A DNA stretch of 64,000 nt from Pantoea sp. IMH (GTDB lineage Bacteria; Pseudomonadota; Gammaproteobacteria; Enterobacterales; Enterobacteriaceae), in assembly GCF_000599885.1 (NCBI RefSeq), contig NZ_JFGT01000007.1:124001-188000 (forward strand), read 5' to 3'. Within the stretch, counting starts at the first letter, position 1; each line of letters begins with the position of its first letter. Made by a program: the position numbers and the translations under genes. Below, piece after piece: positions 50,914-60,369 of the stretch. The notes under the pieces were generated by a model that was not told the origin of the DNA, did no database searches, and worked only from the letters and a program-made list of their open reading frames with translations.

Positions 50914-52267
50914 GGGCCTTCTCCTCGTGGTGCTTAGTAGATTTGCCGTTGACGAACCAGGCAAGTAAGGTGACAAACAGAATGAATACGCCGACAAACA
51001 GCCAGTTATTCTGGAACGCGTGGCCCATCAGCAGGCCGCTGCTGATAACATCGGAATCGCTAAAGGTCACGCCGGTGAAGCCGTAGCTCTCCAGCATCGG
51101 CACCAGTATCGCGGGCAGGAAGGTGATAAACAGACCGTGTACGATGCCGCCGATGACCGCTCCCCGTCGACCACCCATAGCATTGCCAAACACCCCTGCC
51201 GTACCGCCGGCAAAGAAGTTGGTGAGCAGGCCGGGCAGAATCATTGCCAGACCAAACATCGGGAAGAGGATCATGCCGATAAGGGAGCCGACAGTAGTCG
51301 CCAGGAAGCCGACAATGACCGCATTGGGGGCATACGGAAACAGTACCGGACAGTCGAGAGCAGGTTTCGCGTCGGGGACTATCCGCATGGCGATACCGCG
51401 GAAAGCTGGCACCAGCTCGTTTAACAGCAGACGTACGCCGCTATAGAGCACAAAGACGCCCGCCACAAACTGAATGGCCTGCATAAACGCGTACATCAGG
51501 TAGTTGGTGCCACCGGAGAACTGCGCGATATAGCCTGGTCCCGCCGCCAGGGCCGGGATCAGATACATCGGCACCATGACCACCGCCATTGAGAAATAGG
51601 TGTCTTGCAGGAATTTGAAGTTGTCCGGCAGTTCCAGATCTTCAGTTGAACGGGAGCCCTTACCGACGACTTTGGCTACGGCGGCCTGGACCAGATAACC
51701 GATGGTACAGAAATGCCCCAGTGCGACATCGTCAGAGCCGGTGATCCGCCTTACAATCGGCTGCGCCAGCGCGGGCATCAGTACCGCCATGATGCCGCCG
51801 AAGATCCCGCCGGTCAGAATCAGTGGCAGGCCAGTCAGGCCGGTTTTATAGCCGATGACCGCGCCGATGGTTGCCATCCACAGCAACGCCTGTCCGGTCA
51901 GGAAGATATATTTGAACGGCGTAATGCGGGCGATAATGATATTGACGGCGAAAATAACCATCAGGGTAAGCGCCACTTCCGAGCCGAGTTCACGATTAGC
52001 CAGGCCCGCTATCGCCGCCACGTCGGTGATGTAACCCTTCATGCCGAAACCATGCGTAAATATATCGTTCAGGAAGGTCAGCGTGGCGACGATAATATTG
52101 ATCCCCGCCATCATTATCAGAAAGCCCAGTAGCGTCTTAAAGGTGCCTTCCGCCACCTTACCCAGTGATTTTTTCTGCAAAATCAGCCCAAGCATGGCAA
52201 TAAATGCGATAAGGATGGACGCCTGTCCGAGCAGATCTTTGACGATGAAGTTAATGAAACTAGTCAT
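50900..52267 (-). CDS. PTS EIIC component, ascorbate (SgaT/UlaA) family
   Basis: 455 residues with about 10-12 membrane helices. UlaA-type blocks are seen: KSLGKVAEGTFKTLLGFLIM at the N-terminus, LDCPVLFPYAPNAVIVGF, and LPGLLTNFFAGGTAGVFGN. The substrate channel is divergent from true UlaA, and the L-ascorbate enzymes UlaD-UlaG are absent, so ascorbate is unlikely as substrate. It overlaps the EIIB gene by 8 bp upstream. Confidence 0.88.
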   Translation of the reverse strand: MTSFINFIVKDLLGQASILIAFIAMLGLILQKKSLGKVAEGTFKTLLGFLIMMAGINIIVATLTFLNDIFTHGFGMKGYITDVAAIAGLANRELGSEVALTLMVIFAVNIIIARITPFKYIFLTGQALLWMATIGAVIGYKTGLTGLPLILTGGIFGGIMAVLMPALAQPIVRRITGSDDVALGHFCTIGYLVQAAVAKVVGKGSRSTEDLELPDNFKFLQDTYFSMAVVMVPMYLIPALAAGPGYIAQFSGGTNYLMYAFMQAIQFVAGVFVLYSGVRLLLNELVPAFRGIAMRIVPDAKPALDCPVLFPYAPNAVIVGFLATTVGSLIGMILFPMFGLAMILPGLLTNFFAGGTAGVFGNAMGGRRGAVIGGIVHGLFITFLPAILVPMLESYGFTGVTFSDSDVISSGLLMGHAFQNNWLFVGVFILFVTLLAWFVNGKSTKHHEEKAHESV

Positions 52268-52574
52268 GTTCCGCCACCTTCAGATTATGCATTTTCATAT
52301 AGGCGAGAATTTTCTCTTCAATTTCTGCCTTATCTGTGAGCCGGTTTAATATAATGACGCGCCTGGCTTCTTCCGGCGTGGCATCGGCGGTCAGAATATC
52401 GGCAAAGGCTTTTTGCGTGAGGATCATATCCGATTTAAACGCGTTTGCTTCGGAAACCGTGGTGTGATCCAGTTTCGCCGGGATTTGTAATTTCTTAAAT
52501 ACGGCCTGCGCGCTCATTTCAATGGCAAAGCTCGACCCTAAACCGCAGCCACATACACAGAGAACTTTCAACAT
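52260..52574 (-). CDS. PTS EIIB component (lactose/ascorbate type)
   Basis: 104 residues. The N-terminal MLKVLCVCGCGLGSSFAIEM contains the phospho-cysteine loop C-G-x-G-x-G-S-S (Cys near 10). The rest is the alternating alpha/beta fold of UlaB-like EIIB. It overlaps EIIC by 8 bp and follows the PFK gene by 10 bp. Confidence 0.9.
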   Translation of the reverse strand: MLKVLCVCGCGLGSSFAIEMSAQAVFKKLQIPAKLDHTTVSEANAFKSDMILTQKAFADILTADATPEEARRVIILNRLTDKAEIEEKILAYMKMHNLKVAEHD

Positions 52575-52584
52575 GGGAGTATCC

Positions 52585-53565
52585 TTAAATGATATGGATT
52601 TGCCTGGCCAGCTTATAATGATGCCCTTCGGTATCGACCAGCCGTTTTTGCATACTGACTAAATCAATCGGAATGGGCTTATTGCCCGCATTAATAATGA
52701 TGGCTTTATTTCTCATTCCGGCGTTAATACAGCGAACCACTTCGCTCGCCATGATGGTGCCTTGATAGATCTCCTCACAGGTTGGGTCACCATTTCGCAA
52801 TCCGTAGCCCAGCAGGGTTTTACGAATGCGAACGCCAATGCGCGGTTCAAGTTGTTTTATTAACGTATCGATAGCCCCCTGAAACCCCGGGGAATACTCT
52901 TTGGTATAGCCTTCAGAGCACAAAATAATGACGCTGTTCTGACCGGCAAGGCGCTGTTTAATCCGCTCTGCCAGGAGAGGGATCGGGATCTGGCATTCAG
53001 GGATTAACGCAAAATCCGCATTGCTCTTGATCGCGGCTTGTAGCGTTAACTCTCCGCAGTAGCCGCCTAACAGCTCCATCATAAATACCCTGCCCGGCAG
53101 CGCCCGTCCGGTATTTCGCAGTTTCCTGACTTCCATCATCACCTGTTCACAGGCGGTGGAAAAACCAATTGAGTAATAGCTGCCAAAGACATCATTATCG
53201 ATGGTCATCCCTACGCCGAAGCAATTAACGCCGTATTCACTCAAATGATGTAAAAATTGCAGCGAGCCATCCCCCCCGGCCATTACCAGCACATCAATGT
53301 GCAGGCTTTTTAATTTTTTTGCGATAAGTTCATATTCGCTCCCCATCAGCTTTCTGTCGGTTCTGCCCGAAGCCATAACAGGAATGGCCGAGATGGAATA
53401 ATCCACCAGATCGCGGGAACTTATTTCCTGATGCTGGTTTTCCAGTAACCCGACAATTCCCCCACTGAATAACGTCATTTCCGCACCGGCCTGCTGAGCC
53501 AGTTGAAATATAAAATTATTGATGCCGGAAACATCGCCTCCGCTGATTACCATTCCAATTTTCAT
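52585..53565 (-). CDS. 6-phosphofructokinase-family kinase
   Basis: 326 residues from ATG 53565 with GGGAGG upstream. PFK motifs: ISGGDVSGINNF (near 8), GGDGSLQF and the catalytic TIDND (about residues 125-130). GGDG marks the ATP-dependent form. The residue before TIDND is Met, where ATP-PFKs have Gly and PPi-PFKs have Lys. The block MELLGGYCGELTL replaces MGR with LGG. It is clearly distinct from housekeeping PfkA. It probably adds a second phosphate to the PTS product. First gene of the operon. Confidence 0.88.
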   Translation of the reverse strand: MKIGMVISGGDVSGINNFIFQLAQQAGAEMTLFSGGIVGLLENQHQEISSRDLVDYSISAIPVMASGRTDRKLMGSEYELIAKKLKSLHIDVLVMAGGDGSLQFLHHLSEYGVNCFGVGMTIDNDVFGSYYSIGFSTACEQVMMEVRKLRNTGRALPGRVFMMELLGGYCGELTLQAAIKSNADFALIPECQIPIPLLAERIKQRLAGQNSVIILCSEGYTKEYSPGFQGAIDTLIKQLEPRIGVRIRKTLLGYGLRNGDPTCEEIYQGTIMASEVVRCINAGMRNKAIIINAGNKPIPIDLVSMQKRLVDTEGHHYKLARQIHII

Positions 53566-53696
53566 TAACACCTCCCGAGTCATGGCGCAGGGAAAGTATT
53601 TACCGAATGCAAGACCCGAATTTGCAACGAATGTCACACTAAAAGGATTATTTTCATGCCGGGGAAGATTGACAGCAGGGAAGAAAGGCACTTTTT

Positions 53697-53712
53697 CGTG
53701 ATGTAAATCACA
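53697..53712. promoter_or_regulatory. CRP-type site upstream of the PTS operon
   Basis: CGTGA-TGTAAA-TCACA matches the CRP consensus TGTGA-N6-TCACA at 9 of 10 core positions. It is about 140 bp upstream of the PFK start codon. Catabolite control fits a sugar operon. Confidence 0.65.
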
Positions 53713-54035
53713 AATAAAAAGTGTGAGGTATTTAACAAAGGTAAAAATTTAAATAATAAAATCATTAAGTTAAATTTCAGCCTTATTTCAGCACTCGAAA
53801 AGCACGTCGATATGAACTTATCTGGAAATTTCCGCTTCATTTTTGTGAAGCCTGACGCATTTTCTGGCGAGTTAAGGTGACTCAACGTCGCGTTCGAAAC
53901 AGGGTGGTTTAACGAAAGTCGCAGCAGAGCATTTAGTGTCTTGCTGGCTGGTGAGGAGTAGCATTATTAACAGCGGTAAATATAGCCGTAGAATAGCGGC
54001 ATTAATCACGCTAAAAAGTAGCACCACAGGAAGAG

Positions 54036-54080
54036 AAAAAGGCACAGAGAAGCAGACAAATCCGCTCCCGCTGTGCCTTT
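54036..54080 (-). terminator. Terminator of zwf
   Basis: On the minus strand GGCACAG / CTGTGCC pair across a 23-nt loop and are followed by TTTTTC. It begins about 45 bp after the zwf stop codon. Confidence 0.7.
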
Positions 54081-54123
54081 GTTTATCCGGCCATCACCTT
54101 CCGGCTCCGGCATGGACTAAATC

Positions 54124-55599
54124 TTATTCAAACTCATTCCATGAGCGGCCATCACGGGTAATCATCGCAACGGAAGCCACTGGCCCCCAGGTGCCGGCCT
54201 GATAGGGCTTAGGCGCTTCTTTATCTGACGCCCAGGCTTCCATGATGGAGTCGACCCATTTCCAGGCTTCCTCAACTTCGTCACGACGCACAAACAGCGC
54301 CTGAATGCCGCGCATGGTTTCCAGCAGCAGGCGCTCATAGGCGTCCGCCAGATGAGACTGATTGAAGGTTTCCGAGAAGCTCAGATCGAGTTTGGTCGTC
54401 TGGAGGTTATGCTTATGATCCAGACCCGGCACCTTATTCAGAATCTGAATATCGACGCCTTCGTCCGGCTGCAGGCGGATGGTCAGCTTGTTCTGCGGCA
54501 GTTCCTGCCAGGAATCCTTAAACAGGTTCAGAGCCGGGTTTTTAAAGTAGACCACCACTTCCGAACACTTGGAAGGAAGGCGCTTCCCGGTACGCAGATA
54601 GAACGGCACGCCCGCCCAGCGCCAGTCGTCAATGTCCACACGGATAGAGACGAAGGTTTCGGTATTACTGGATTTATTGGCGTCCTCTTCTTCCAGATAA
54701 CCCGGCACTTTTTTCCCCTGAACGAAGCCAGAAGTGTACTGACCCCGGACGGTTTTTTCGCGCACGTTGCTGTGATCGATGCGGCGCAGCGAACGCAACA
54801 CTTTCACTTTCTCGTCACGAATGCGGTCAGCGGAAAGATCGGCAGGCGGGGACATGGCAATCATAGTCAGAACCTGTAGCAGGTGGTTCTGAATCATATC
54901 TCTCATCTGTCCGGCTTTGTCGAAGTAACCCCAGCGGCCTTCGATACCCACCTCTTCAGCCACGGTAATCTGCACGTGGTCGATGGTACGGTTATCCCAG
55001 TTGGCGGCAAACAGCGAGTTGGCAAAGCGCAGCGCCAGCAGGTTAAGCACCGTCTCTTTACCCAGATAGTGGTCGATGCGGAATACCTGATTCTCTTCGA
55101 AATATTCCCCGACCTGATCGTTGATCTCACGGGAGGTTTCCAGCGACGTGCCCAGCGGTTTTTCCATTACCACGCGCGCCGGCTGTGCATTCAGTTTCGC
55201 CTCGCCCAGCCCCTTACAGATTGCGCCGAACGTGCCCGGTGGCATGGCAAAGTAGTTAATGGTGACGCGTTTTTTCTGATCGAGCATTTTGCCGAGCGTG
55301 GAAAAGTGCTTCACATCATTGACGTCGAGGTTACAGAAATCGAGCCGGCTACTCAGTTTATCCCACAGCGCCTCGTCGATTTTCTCCTTCATAAAGGTTT
55401 CCAGCGCCTCGCGCACGACCTTGGTGTAAGCAGCCTTATCCCATTCTGCACGGCCTACGCCAATAATACGGGATTCTTCATGAATCTGACCGGCTTTCTC
55501 CAGCTGATACAGGGAAGGCAGCAGTTTCCGGCGTGCCAGATCGCCCTTAGCACCGAATATCACCAGATCGCATGCCTGGGCTGTTTGTGTAACCGCCAT
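54124..55599 (-). CDS. zwf: Glucose-6-phosphate 1-dehydrogenase
   Basis: 491 residues, the E. coli length. The NADP+ loop [17 protein letters not shown] (near 16) and the active-site RIDHYLGKE (near 178) are intact. It starts the oxidative pentose phosphate pathway. It is divergent from hexR, its usual repressor. In E. coli edd follows zwf; here it is replaced by the PTS operon. Confidence 0.98.
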   Translation of the reverse strand: MAVTQTAQACDLVIFGAKGDLARRKLLPSLYQLEKAGQIHEESRIIGVGRAEWDKAAYTKVVREALETFMKEKIDEALWDKLSSRLDFCNLDVNDVKHFSTLGKMLDQKKRVTINYFAMPPGTFGAICKGLGEAKLNAQPARVVMEKPLGTSLETSREINDQVGEYFEENQVFRIDHYLGKETVLNLLALRFANSLFAANWDNRTIDHVQITVAEEVGIEGRWGYFDKAGQMRDMIQNHLLQVLTMIAMSPPADLSADRIRDEKVKVLRSLRRIDHSNVREKTVRGQYTSGFVQGKKVPGYLEEEDANKSSNTETFVSIRVDIDDWRWAGVPFYLRTGKRLPSKCSEVVVYFKNPALNLFKDSWQELPQNKLTIRLQPDEGVDIQILNKVPGLDHKHNLQTTKLDLSFSETFNQSHLADAYERLLLETMRGIQALFVRRDEVEEAWKWVDSIMEAWASDKEAPKPYQAGTWGPVASVAMITRDGRSWNEFE

Positions 55600-55983
55600 T
55601 ATATTCTCCTCGTTGCAGGATGAGCCTGACCTGCTGAATCCGTCTGCTCAGGCTCTTATTGTAATTTTCTTTCGACACAATGTACTGATTTGCCGGGTCC
55701 ACGTAAACCGGACTGCCCGGCATAAGCACGCAGTGTTACGGTTCCGTCTGTTTTACCGCTCTCCATCGCCGGATGGACAAGCAGTTAATGCGTAATTTTT
55801 CGTCTTTTTTGTTACTGTGTTTACGACTCTGAAAGTCAGACACAGATCAAAGTCTGGTAAAAAAAGGCCACAAACCGCGTTACGCCTCTGCCGCCAGCCC
55901 GTTGGGGGCCTGTATATTCTCAACAAATTGACATTGATTGCACCTTTGATTGAAATCGTCAGAATGTATGAGTGGAAACCGTT
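55600..55983. promoter_or_regulatory. zwf-hexR divergent regulatory region
   Basis: About 380 bp. At 55660-55677 the plus strand has TGTAATTTTCTTTCGACA, which shares the TGTAATT half of the HexR site, about 60-80 bp from the zwf start. A SoxS site is expected by analogy, but I cannot place one. No gene is seen. Confidence 0.35.
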
Positions 55984-56859
55984 ATGAATATGCTGGAAAA
56001 AATCCAGACAAGCCTGGAACACCTTAGCAAATCCGAGCGTAAAGTGGCGGAGGTCATTCTGGCGTCGCCCGGCTCTGCTATCCACGCCAGCATCGCGTTG
56101 TTAGCCCGGGAAGCGGGCGTGAGCGAACCGACCGTTAACCGCTTCTGTCACCGTTTACAGACCAAAGGGTTTCCGGACTTCAAGCTGCAACTGGCGCAGA
56201 GCCTTGCTAACGGTACGCCCTATGTCAGCCGTCACGTCGAGGAGAATGACAGCGTTGAGGCCTATTCAGCCAAGATCTTTGAGTCCACAATGGCGTCGCT
56301 CGACCATGTAAAGAATAGTCTTGATGCCAGCGCCATTAACCGGGCGGTCGATTTACTGACCCAGTCGAAAAAAATTGCCTTTTTTGGCCTTGGCGCCTCA
56401 GCGGCCGTTGCGCATGATGCGATGAATAAATTTTTTCGCTTCAATGTGCCGGTTATCTATTCCGATGATATTGTGATGCAGCGTATGAGCTGCATTAATG
56501 GTGCGGAAGGCGACGTGGTGGTGCTGATTTCCCATACGGGCCGCACCAAATATATGGTCGAACTGGCCCAGCTTGCGCGGGAAAATGATGCCGCCGTGCT
56601 GGCGATCACCTCGCCGGGTTCACCCCTGGCGCAGGAAGCCACGCTGGCGTTGACGCTGGATATCCCTGAAGACACCGACATTTATATGCCGATGGTTTCC
56701 AGGCTGGCGCAGCTGACCTTAATCGACGTGCTGGCCACCGGGTTTACCCTGCGTCGCGGGAGTAAATTTCGCGACAATCTCAAAAGGGTGAAAACCGCGC
56801 TGAAAGAGTCACGACTCGATAAAGAAGCATCCGATCCCCTGCTCGTCCGAACACGATGA
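55984..56859 (+). CDS. hexR: RpiR-family transcriptional regulator HexR
   Basis: 291 residues from ATG 55984 (MNMLEKIQTSLEHLSKSERK); a GTG four codons earlier is less likely. The N-terminal helix-turn-helix (SEPTVNRFCHRLQTKGFPDF) is followed by a SIS domain (GLGASAAVAHDAMNKFFRF) that binds KDPG. HexR controls zwf, eda and other central carbon genes. Confidence 0.96.
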   Translation: MNMLEKIQTSLEHLSKSERKVAEVILASPGSAIHASIALLAREAGVSEPTVNRFCHRLQTKGFPDFKLQLAQSLANGTPYVSRHVEENDSVEAYSAKIFESTMASLDHVKNSLDASAINRAVDLLTQSKKIAFFGLGASAAVAHDAMNKFFRFNVPVIYSDDIVMQRMSCINGAEGDVVVLISHTGRTKYMVELAQLARENDAAVLAITSPGSPLAQEATLALTLDIPEDTDIYMPMVSRLAQLTLIDVLATGFTLRRGSKFRDNLKRVKTALKESRLDKEASDPLLVRTR

Positions 56860-56962
56860 ATGACTGCCAGTGGCCAGCTTCAGCGGCCCTGGCTGATAAA
56901 ACAGCATGAACCTTTTCAGGGATTGCGCCTGCAATGCCTTTTCAAAGTCAACGGAGTCATAC

Positions 56963-58405
56963 ATGTCAAGACGTCTCAGAAGAACCAAAATCGTAACCAC
57001 CCTGGGCCCGGCAACCGATCGTGATAACAACCTCGAAAAAATCATCGCTGCTGGCGCCAATGTTGTTCGACTGAACTTCTCACATGGCACGGCAGAAGAT
57101 CATCTGCTGCGCGCCAATAAAGTCCGGGAAATTGCGGCGAAGCTGGGACGACACGTTGCTATCCTCGGCGATCTGCAGGGTCCAAAAATCCGCGTCTCCA
57201 CCTTCAAAGAAGGCAAGGTTTTCCTGAGCATCGGCGAGCGTTTTCTGCTGGATGCCAGCCTGGGTAAAGGCGAAGGCGATAAAGAAAAAGTCGGTATTGA
57301 TTACAAAGGGTTGCCTGCTGACGTGGTGCCCGGTGACATTCTGCTGCTTGATGATGGACGCGTACAGCTTAAGGTGCTGGAAGTACAGGGCATGAAGGTG
57401 TTCACGGAGGTGACGGTTGGCGGCCCGCTGTCAAACAATAAAGGCATCAATAAACTTGGCGGCGGCCTCTCTGCGGAAGCGCTGACGGAAAAAGATAAAG
57501 CGGATATTCTGACTGCCGCCAAAATCAGCTGCGACTATCTGGCGGTCTCCTTTCCCCGCTGCGGCGAGGATCTGAACTACGCCCGTCGCCTGGCACGAGA
57601 TGCAGGCTGCGATGCGAAGATTGTGGCGAAAGTCGAGCGCGCAGAGGCGGTCGCCACTCAGGAGGCGATGGACGACATTATTCTGGCCTCCGACGTGGTG
57701 ATGGTTGCCCGTGGCGATCTGGGCGTGGAAATTGGCGATCCTGAACTGGTCGGTATCCAGAAAGCGCTGATCCGTCGTGCGCGCCAGCTGAACCGTTCGG
57801 TCATCACCGCCACGCAGATGATGGAGTCGATGATCACTAACCCGATGCCGACGCGGGCGGAAGTGATGGACGTGGCCAACGCCGTTCTGGATGGCACCGA
57901 TGCCGTCATGCTTTCTGCAGAAACGGCAGCAGGCCAGTATCCGGCAGAAACCGTCACGGCGATGGCGAAGGTCTGCCTCGGCGCGGAAAAGATCCCCAGC
58001 ATTAACGTCTCCAAACACCGCCTGGACGTGCAGTTCGATAATATCGAAGAGGCTATTGCGATGTCCGCCATGTATGCGGCTAACCATCTGCAGGGCGTGA
58101 CGGCCATTATCACCATGACCGAGTCGGGGCGAACCGCGCTGATGACTTCACGCATTACTTCCGGCCTGCCGATCTTTGCCATGTCCCGCCATGAGCGCAC
58201 GCTGAACCTGACCGCGCTCTATCGTGGCGTCACGCCGGTCTTCTTTGACAGCAACAGCGATGGCGTCGCTGCCGCGCATGATGCAATCAATCTGCTGCGC
58301 GACAAAGGATTCCTGATGTCTGGCGATCTGGTTATCGTCACTCAGGGTGACGTGATGAGTACGACCGGCACAACGAATACCAGCCGCGTTCTGCGAGTCG
58401 AATAA
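56963..58405 (+). CDS. pykA: Pyruvate kinase II
   Basis: 480 residues from ATG 56963 after ACGGAG. Catalytic motifs: [16 protein letters not shown] at the N-terminus, [11 protein letters not shown] (Lys for phosphoryl transfer) and [12 protein letters not shown]. It converts PEP and ADP to pyruvate and ATP. The E. coli neighbours lpxM and mepM do not follow; a siderophore operon does. Confidence 0.98.
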   Translation: MSRRLRRTKIVTTLGPATDRDNNLEKIIAAGANVVRLNFSHGTAEDHLLRANKVREIAAKLGRHVAILGDLQGPKIRVSTFKEGKVFLSIGERFLLDASLGKGEGDKEKVGIDYKGLPADVVPGDILLLDDGRVQLKVLEVQGMKVFTEVTVGGPLSNNKGINKLGGGLSAEALTEKDKADILTAAKISCDYLAVSFPRCGEDLNYARRLARDAGCDAKIVAKVERAEAVATQEAMDDIILASDVVMVARGDLGVEIGDPELVGIQKALIRRARQLNRSVITATQMMESMITNPMPTRAEVMDVANAVLDGTDAVMLSAETAAGQYPAETVTAMAKVCLGAEKIPSINVSKHRLDVQFDNIEEAIAMSAMYAANHLQGVTAIITMTESGRTALMTSRITSGLPIFAMSRHERTLNLTALYRGVTPVFFDSNSDGVAAAHDAINLLRDKGFLMSGDLVIVTQGDVMSTTGTTNTSRVLRVE

Positions 58406-58414
58406 CCTCACTTT

Positions 58415-58436
58415 GATTGGGCCGTAAGGCCCAATC
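58415..58436 (+). terminator. Terminator of pykA
   Basis: GATTGGGCC / GGCCCAATC, a 9-bp stem with a GTAA loop, 10 bp after the stop codon. The T-run is weak (TTGATTTCCTT). Confidence 0.65.
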
Positions 58437-58493
58437 GGCTTGATTTCCTTCCCCCCACATCCGCCACCTAAGTTCCGCTACACACCTCGGAAA

Positions 58494-58509
58494 TGTGATC
58501 CACATCACA
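58494..58509. promoter_or_regulatory. CRP-type site upstream of the dfo operon
   Basis: TGTGA-TCCACA-TCACA matches the CRP core at all ten positions. Its centre is about 90 bp upstream of the predicted dfo transcription start. It may activate dfo, or an unseen divergent transcript. Confidence 0.7.
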
Positions 58510-58556
58510 CAAATAACATTAACACTACTTATAACAAAACTGCCATATCAATCCTA

Positions 58557-58584
58557 TTGAATGATAATGATTACTATTTATAAT
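58557..58584 (+). promoter_or_regulatory. dfo promoter with Fur box
   Basis: -35 TTGAAT (58557-58562), 16-bp spacer, -10 TATAAT (58579-58584). The spacer contains TGATAATGATTACTA (58562-58576), a good match to the Fur 7-1-7 core TGATAATnATTATCA. Fur with Fe2+ would block RNA polymerase directly, as is usual for siderophore genes. Confidence 0.8.
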
Positions 58585-58807
58585 CTCATACTCATTAACA
58601 ACTGACACAGGCATGCCACAATCCCCTACAAGATGGAGTTTCTTTAGGTTTACACAATCAGAATCGCTGAACGGGCAACGCCCATCGTTTTTGGCATCCG
58701 CCACAAAGCATTAACAAACCTGAACTAACGACGCGTCGTCAGGTGCATCACGCTGCCCTGTTGTCCGGGCGGCAGGGCTTTTTACGTCTCTGATTTAAGG
58801 AATTGAT
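58585..58807 (+). promoter_or_regulatory. Leader of the dfo operon with terminator-like hairpin
   Basis: About 215 nt between the promoter and dfoJ. At 58755-58783 GCCCTG / CAGGGC pair around a 12-nt loop and are followed by TTTTT, like an intrinsic terminator, only 25 bp before the dfoJ start. A 33-codon frame starts at ATG 58613 but has a poor ribosome site. This may be an attenuator, or the end of a short RNA. Confidence 0.4.
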
Positions 58808-60361
58808 ATGGTTTTACGTACGCAAGCTCAGCAGGAACCTCAACGGCCCCGCCCTTCCGGTATGGCCGGCCACCAGAAATTTATTTTCAATAAGCGACAG
58901 CTGGCGGCCTGGGAAGTACAAACGCAGGCGGTTGTGTCGCTGCTGACCGATACGTTAAACGACGTGGAAAAACCTTTCAGCGGCATTCTGCCGCAGGAGC
59001 TTGTCCCTGCCTTCGGCCAGGTCGATCTGGATCGGCCTCTGGGCAGCAATGAAGCGGCACTGGCGGAACTGAAAACGCTCTACCTCCGTGATGCCGTCTT
59101 TTTCCACCATCCCAAATATGTGGCGCATCTTAACTGTCCGGTGGTGCTTCCTTCGATCCTGGCGGAACAGGTTATGGCCGTGATCAATAGCTCGGTGGAT
59201 ACCTGGGATCAGAGCGCGGGCGGTACGCTGATTGAGCAGAAGGTGATTGACTGGACGCTTCAGCGCATCGGCCTGCCCGCCACCTCTGACGGGATTTTTA
59301 CCAGCGGGGGAACGCAGTCGAATCTGATGGCAATGCTGCTGGCGCGCGACAGCTGGTGCGCGGCTCATCATCCGGGGCGCCTGATTAAACAGCAGGGCCT
59401 GCCGCCAGAGGCGAGCAAATGGCGCGTGTTCACCTCGAAACTCAGCCATTTCAGCATCCAGAAGTCGATGGCCATCCTGGGTCTGGGCTACGATGCGGTT
59501 ATTCCGGTGGATTACGATGAGCACTACCGTATGGATGCGACGCTGCTTGAAAAGGCGATTCAGGACGCCCTGCAGGAAGGCCTGATCCCGATGGCGATTG
59601 TCGCCACCAGCGGCACCACTGACTTTGGCAGCATCGATCCTCTGCAGGATATCGCCATGCTTTGCCAGCATTATGGCTTGTGGATGCATGTCGATGCCGC
59701 GTATGGCTGCGGCCTGCTGGTCTCTGAACACCACCGCGCACGCCTCGCCGGGATCGAATGCGCCGACTCCGTTACCGTCGATTATCACAAATCGTTTTTC
59801 CAGAGCGTCAGCTGTGGCGCCTTTTTTGTCCGTGACCGGCAGCATCTCAGTCACGTTACCCACCATGCCGACTATCTCAACCCGCTCAGCGCGCAGCAGG
59901 AAGGCACGCCCAATCTGGTCAACAAAAGTATCCAGACGACCCGTCGCTTCGACGCGCTGAAGATGTGGCTGACGCTGCGGATTATGGGCCCGGCCGCGCT
60001 GGGCGAGGCGTTTGACAGCCTGATCGCCTTAACGCACGCCTGCCACCAGCTGCTGCGCGCGCACCCGTCAATTGAAACGCTGCATGCGCCAGAGCTGACC
60101 ACGCAAATTTTCCGCTATATCCCAAGGCCCGGCATGAGCGATGCGCGGGTTGATGAAATTAATGCGGCTATCCGTAAAGCGCTGTTCCGATCCGGTAATG
60201 CCGTCATCGCCGGAACCAAAGTGGATGGCCGTCAGTATCTGAAATTCACCCTGTTAAACCCAACGACCACGGTGAGCGATCTCGAAGATGTGATCGCGCT
60301 GGTGGTCCATTATGGCCGCGAGCAGGCCCATTCCACCGTGCTGAACGCGGCCAATCAGTGA
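58808..60361 (+). CDS. dfoJ: PLP-dependent lysine decarboxylase for desferrioxamine (DfoJ)
   Basis: 517 residues after AAGGA. Group II PLP decarboxylase fold: GGTQSNLMAMLLAR, MHVDAAYGCG and the PLP lysine in SVTVDYHKSFFQ (near 326). It should make cadaverine from lysine as the first step of desferrioxamine synthesis. First gene of dfoJ-dfoA-dfoC; iron control through Fur is expected. Confidence 0.9.
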   Translation: MVLRTQAQQEPQRPRPSGMAGHQKFIFNKRQLAAWEVQTQAVVSLLTDTLNDVEKPFSGILPQELVPAFGQVDLDRPLGSNEAALAELKTLYLRDAVFFHHPKYVAHLNCPVVLPSILAEQVMAVINSSVDTWDQSAGGTLIEQKVIDWTLQRIGLPATSDGIFTSGGTQSNLMAMLLARDSWCAAHHPGRLIKQQGLPPEASKWRVFTSKLSHFSIQKSMAILGLGYDAVIPVDYDEHYRMDATLLEKAIQDALQEGLIPMAIVATSGTTDFGSIDPLQDIAMLCQHYGLWMHVDAAYGCGLLVSEHHRARLAGIECADSVTVDYHKSFFQSVSCGAFFVRDRQHLSHVTHHADYLNPLSAQQEGTPNLVNKSIQTTRRFDALKMWLTLRIMGPAALGEAFDSLIALTHACHQLLRAHPSIETLHAPELTTQIFRYIPRPGMSDARVDEINAAIRKALFRSGNAVIAGTKVDGRQYLKFTLLNPTTTVSDLEDVIALVVHYGREQAHSTVLNAANQ

Positions 60362-60369
60362 GGGATAGC

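Larger units (their letters stand above)
53566..54123. other. Region upstream of the PTS operon
   Basis: About 560 bp, AT-rich at 53700-53780. It holds a CRP-type site at 53697-53712 and the zwf terminator at 54036-54080. No regulator gene is present. A minus-strand frame at 53634-53885 is not accepted. Confidence 0.6.

Noticed and set aside
50900-52267. Reading the PTS locus as the L-ascorbate ula system
   Set aside because: UlaD, UlaE, UlaF and UlaG are absent, and PFK and bisphosphate aldolase are present instead; only the permease family is shared.
58613-58714. 33-codon upstream frame in the dfo leader
   Set aside because: The ATG has only AGG directly adjacent and the peptide lacks regulatory codon runs; kept only as a remark in the leader entry.
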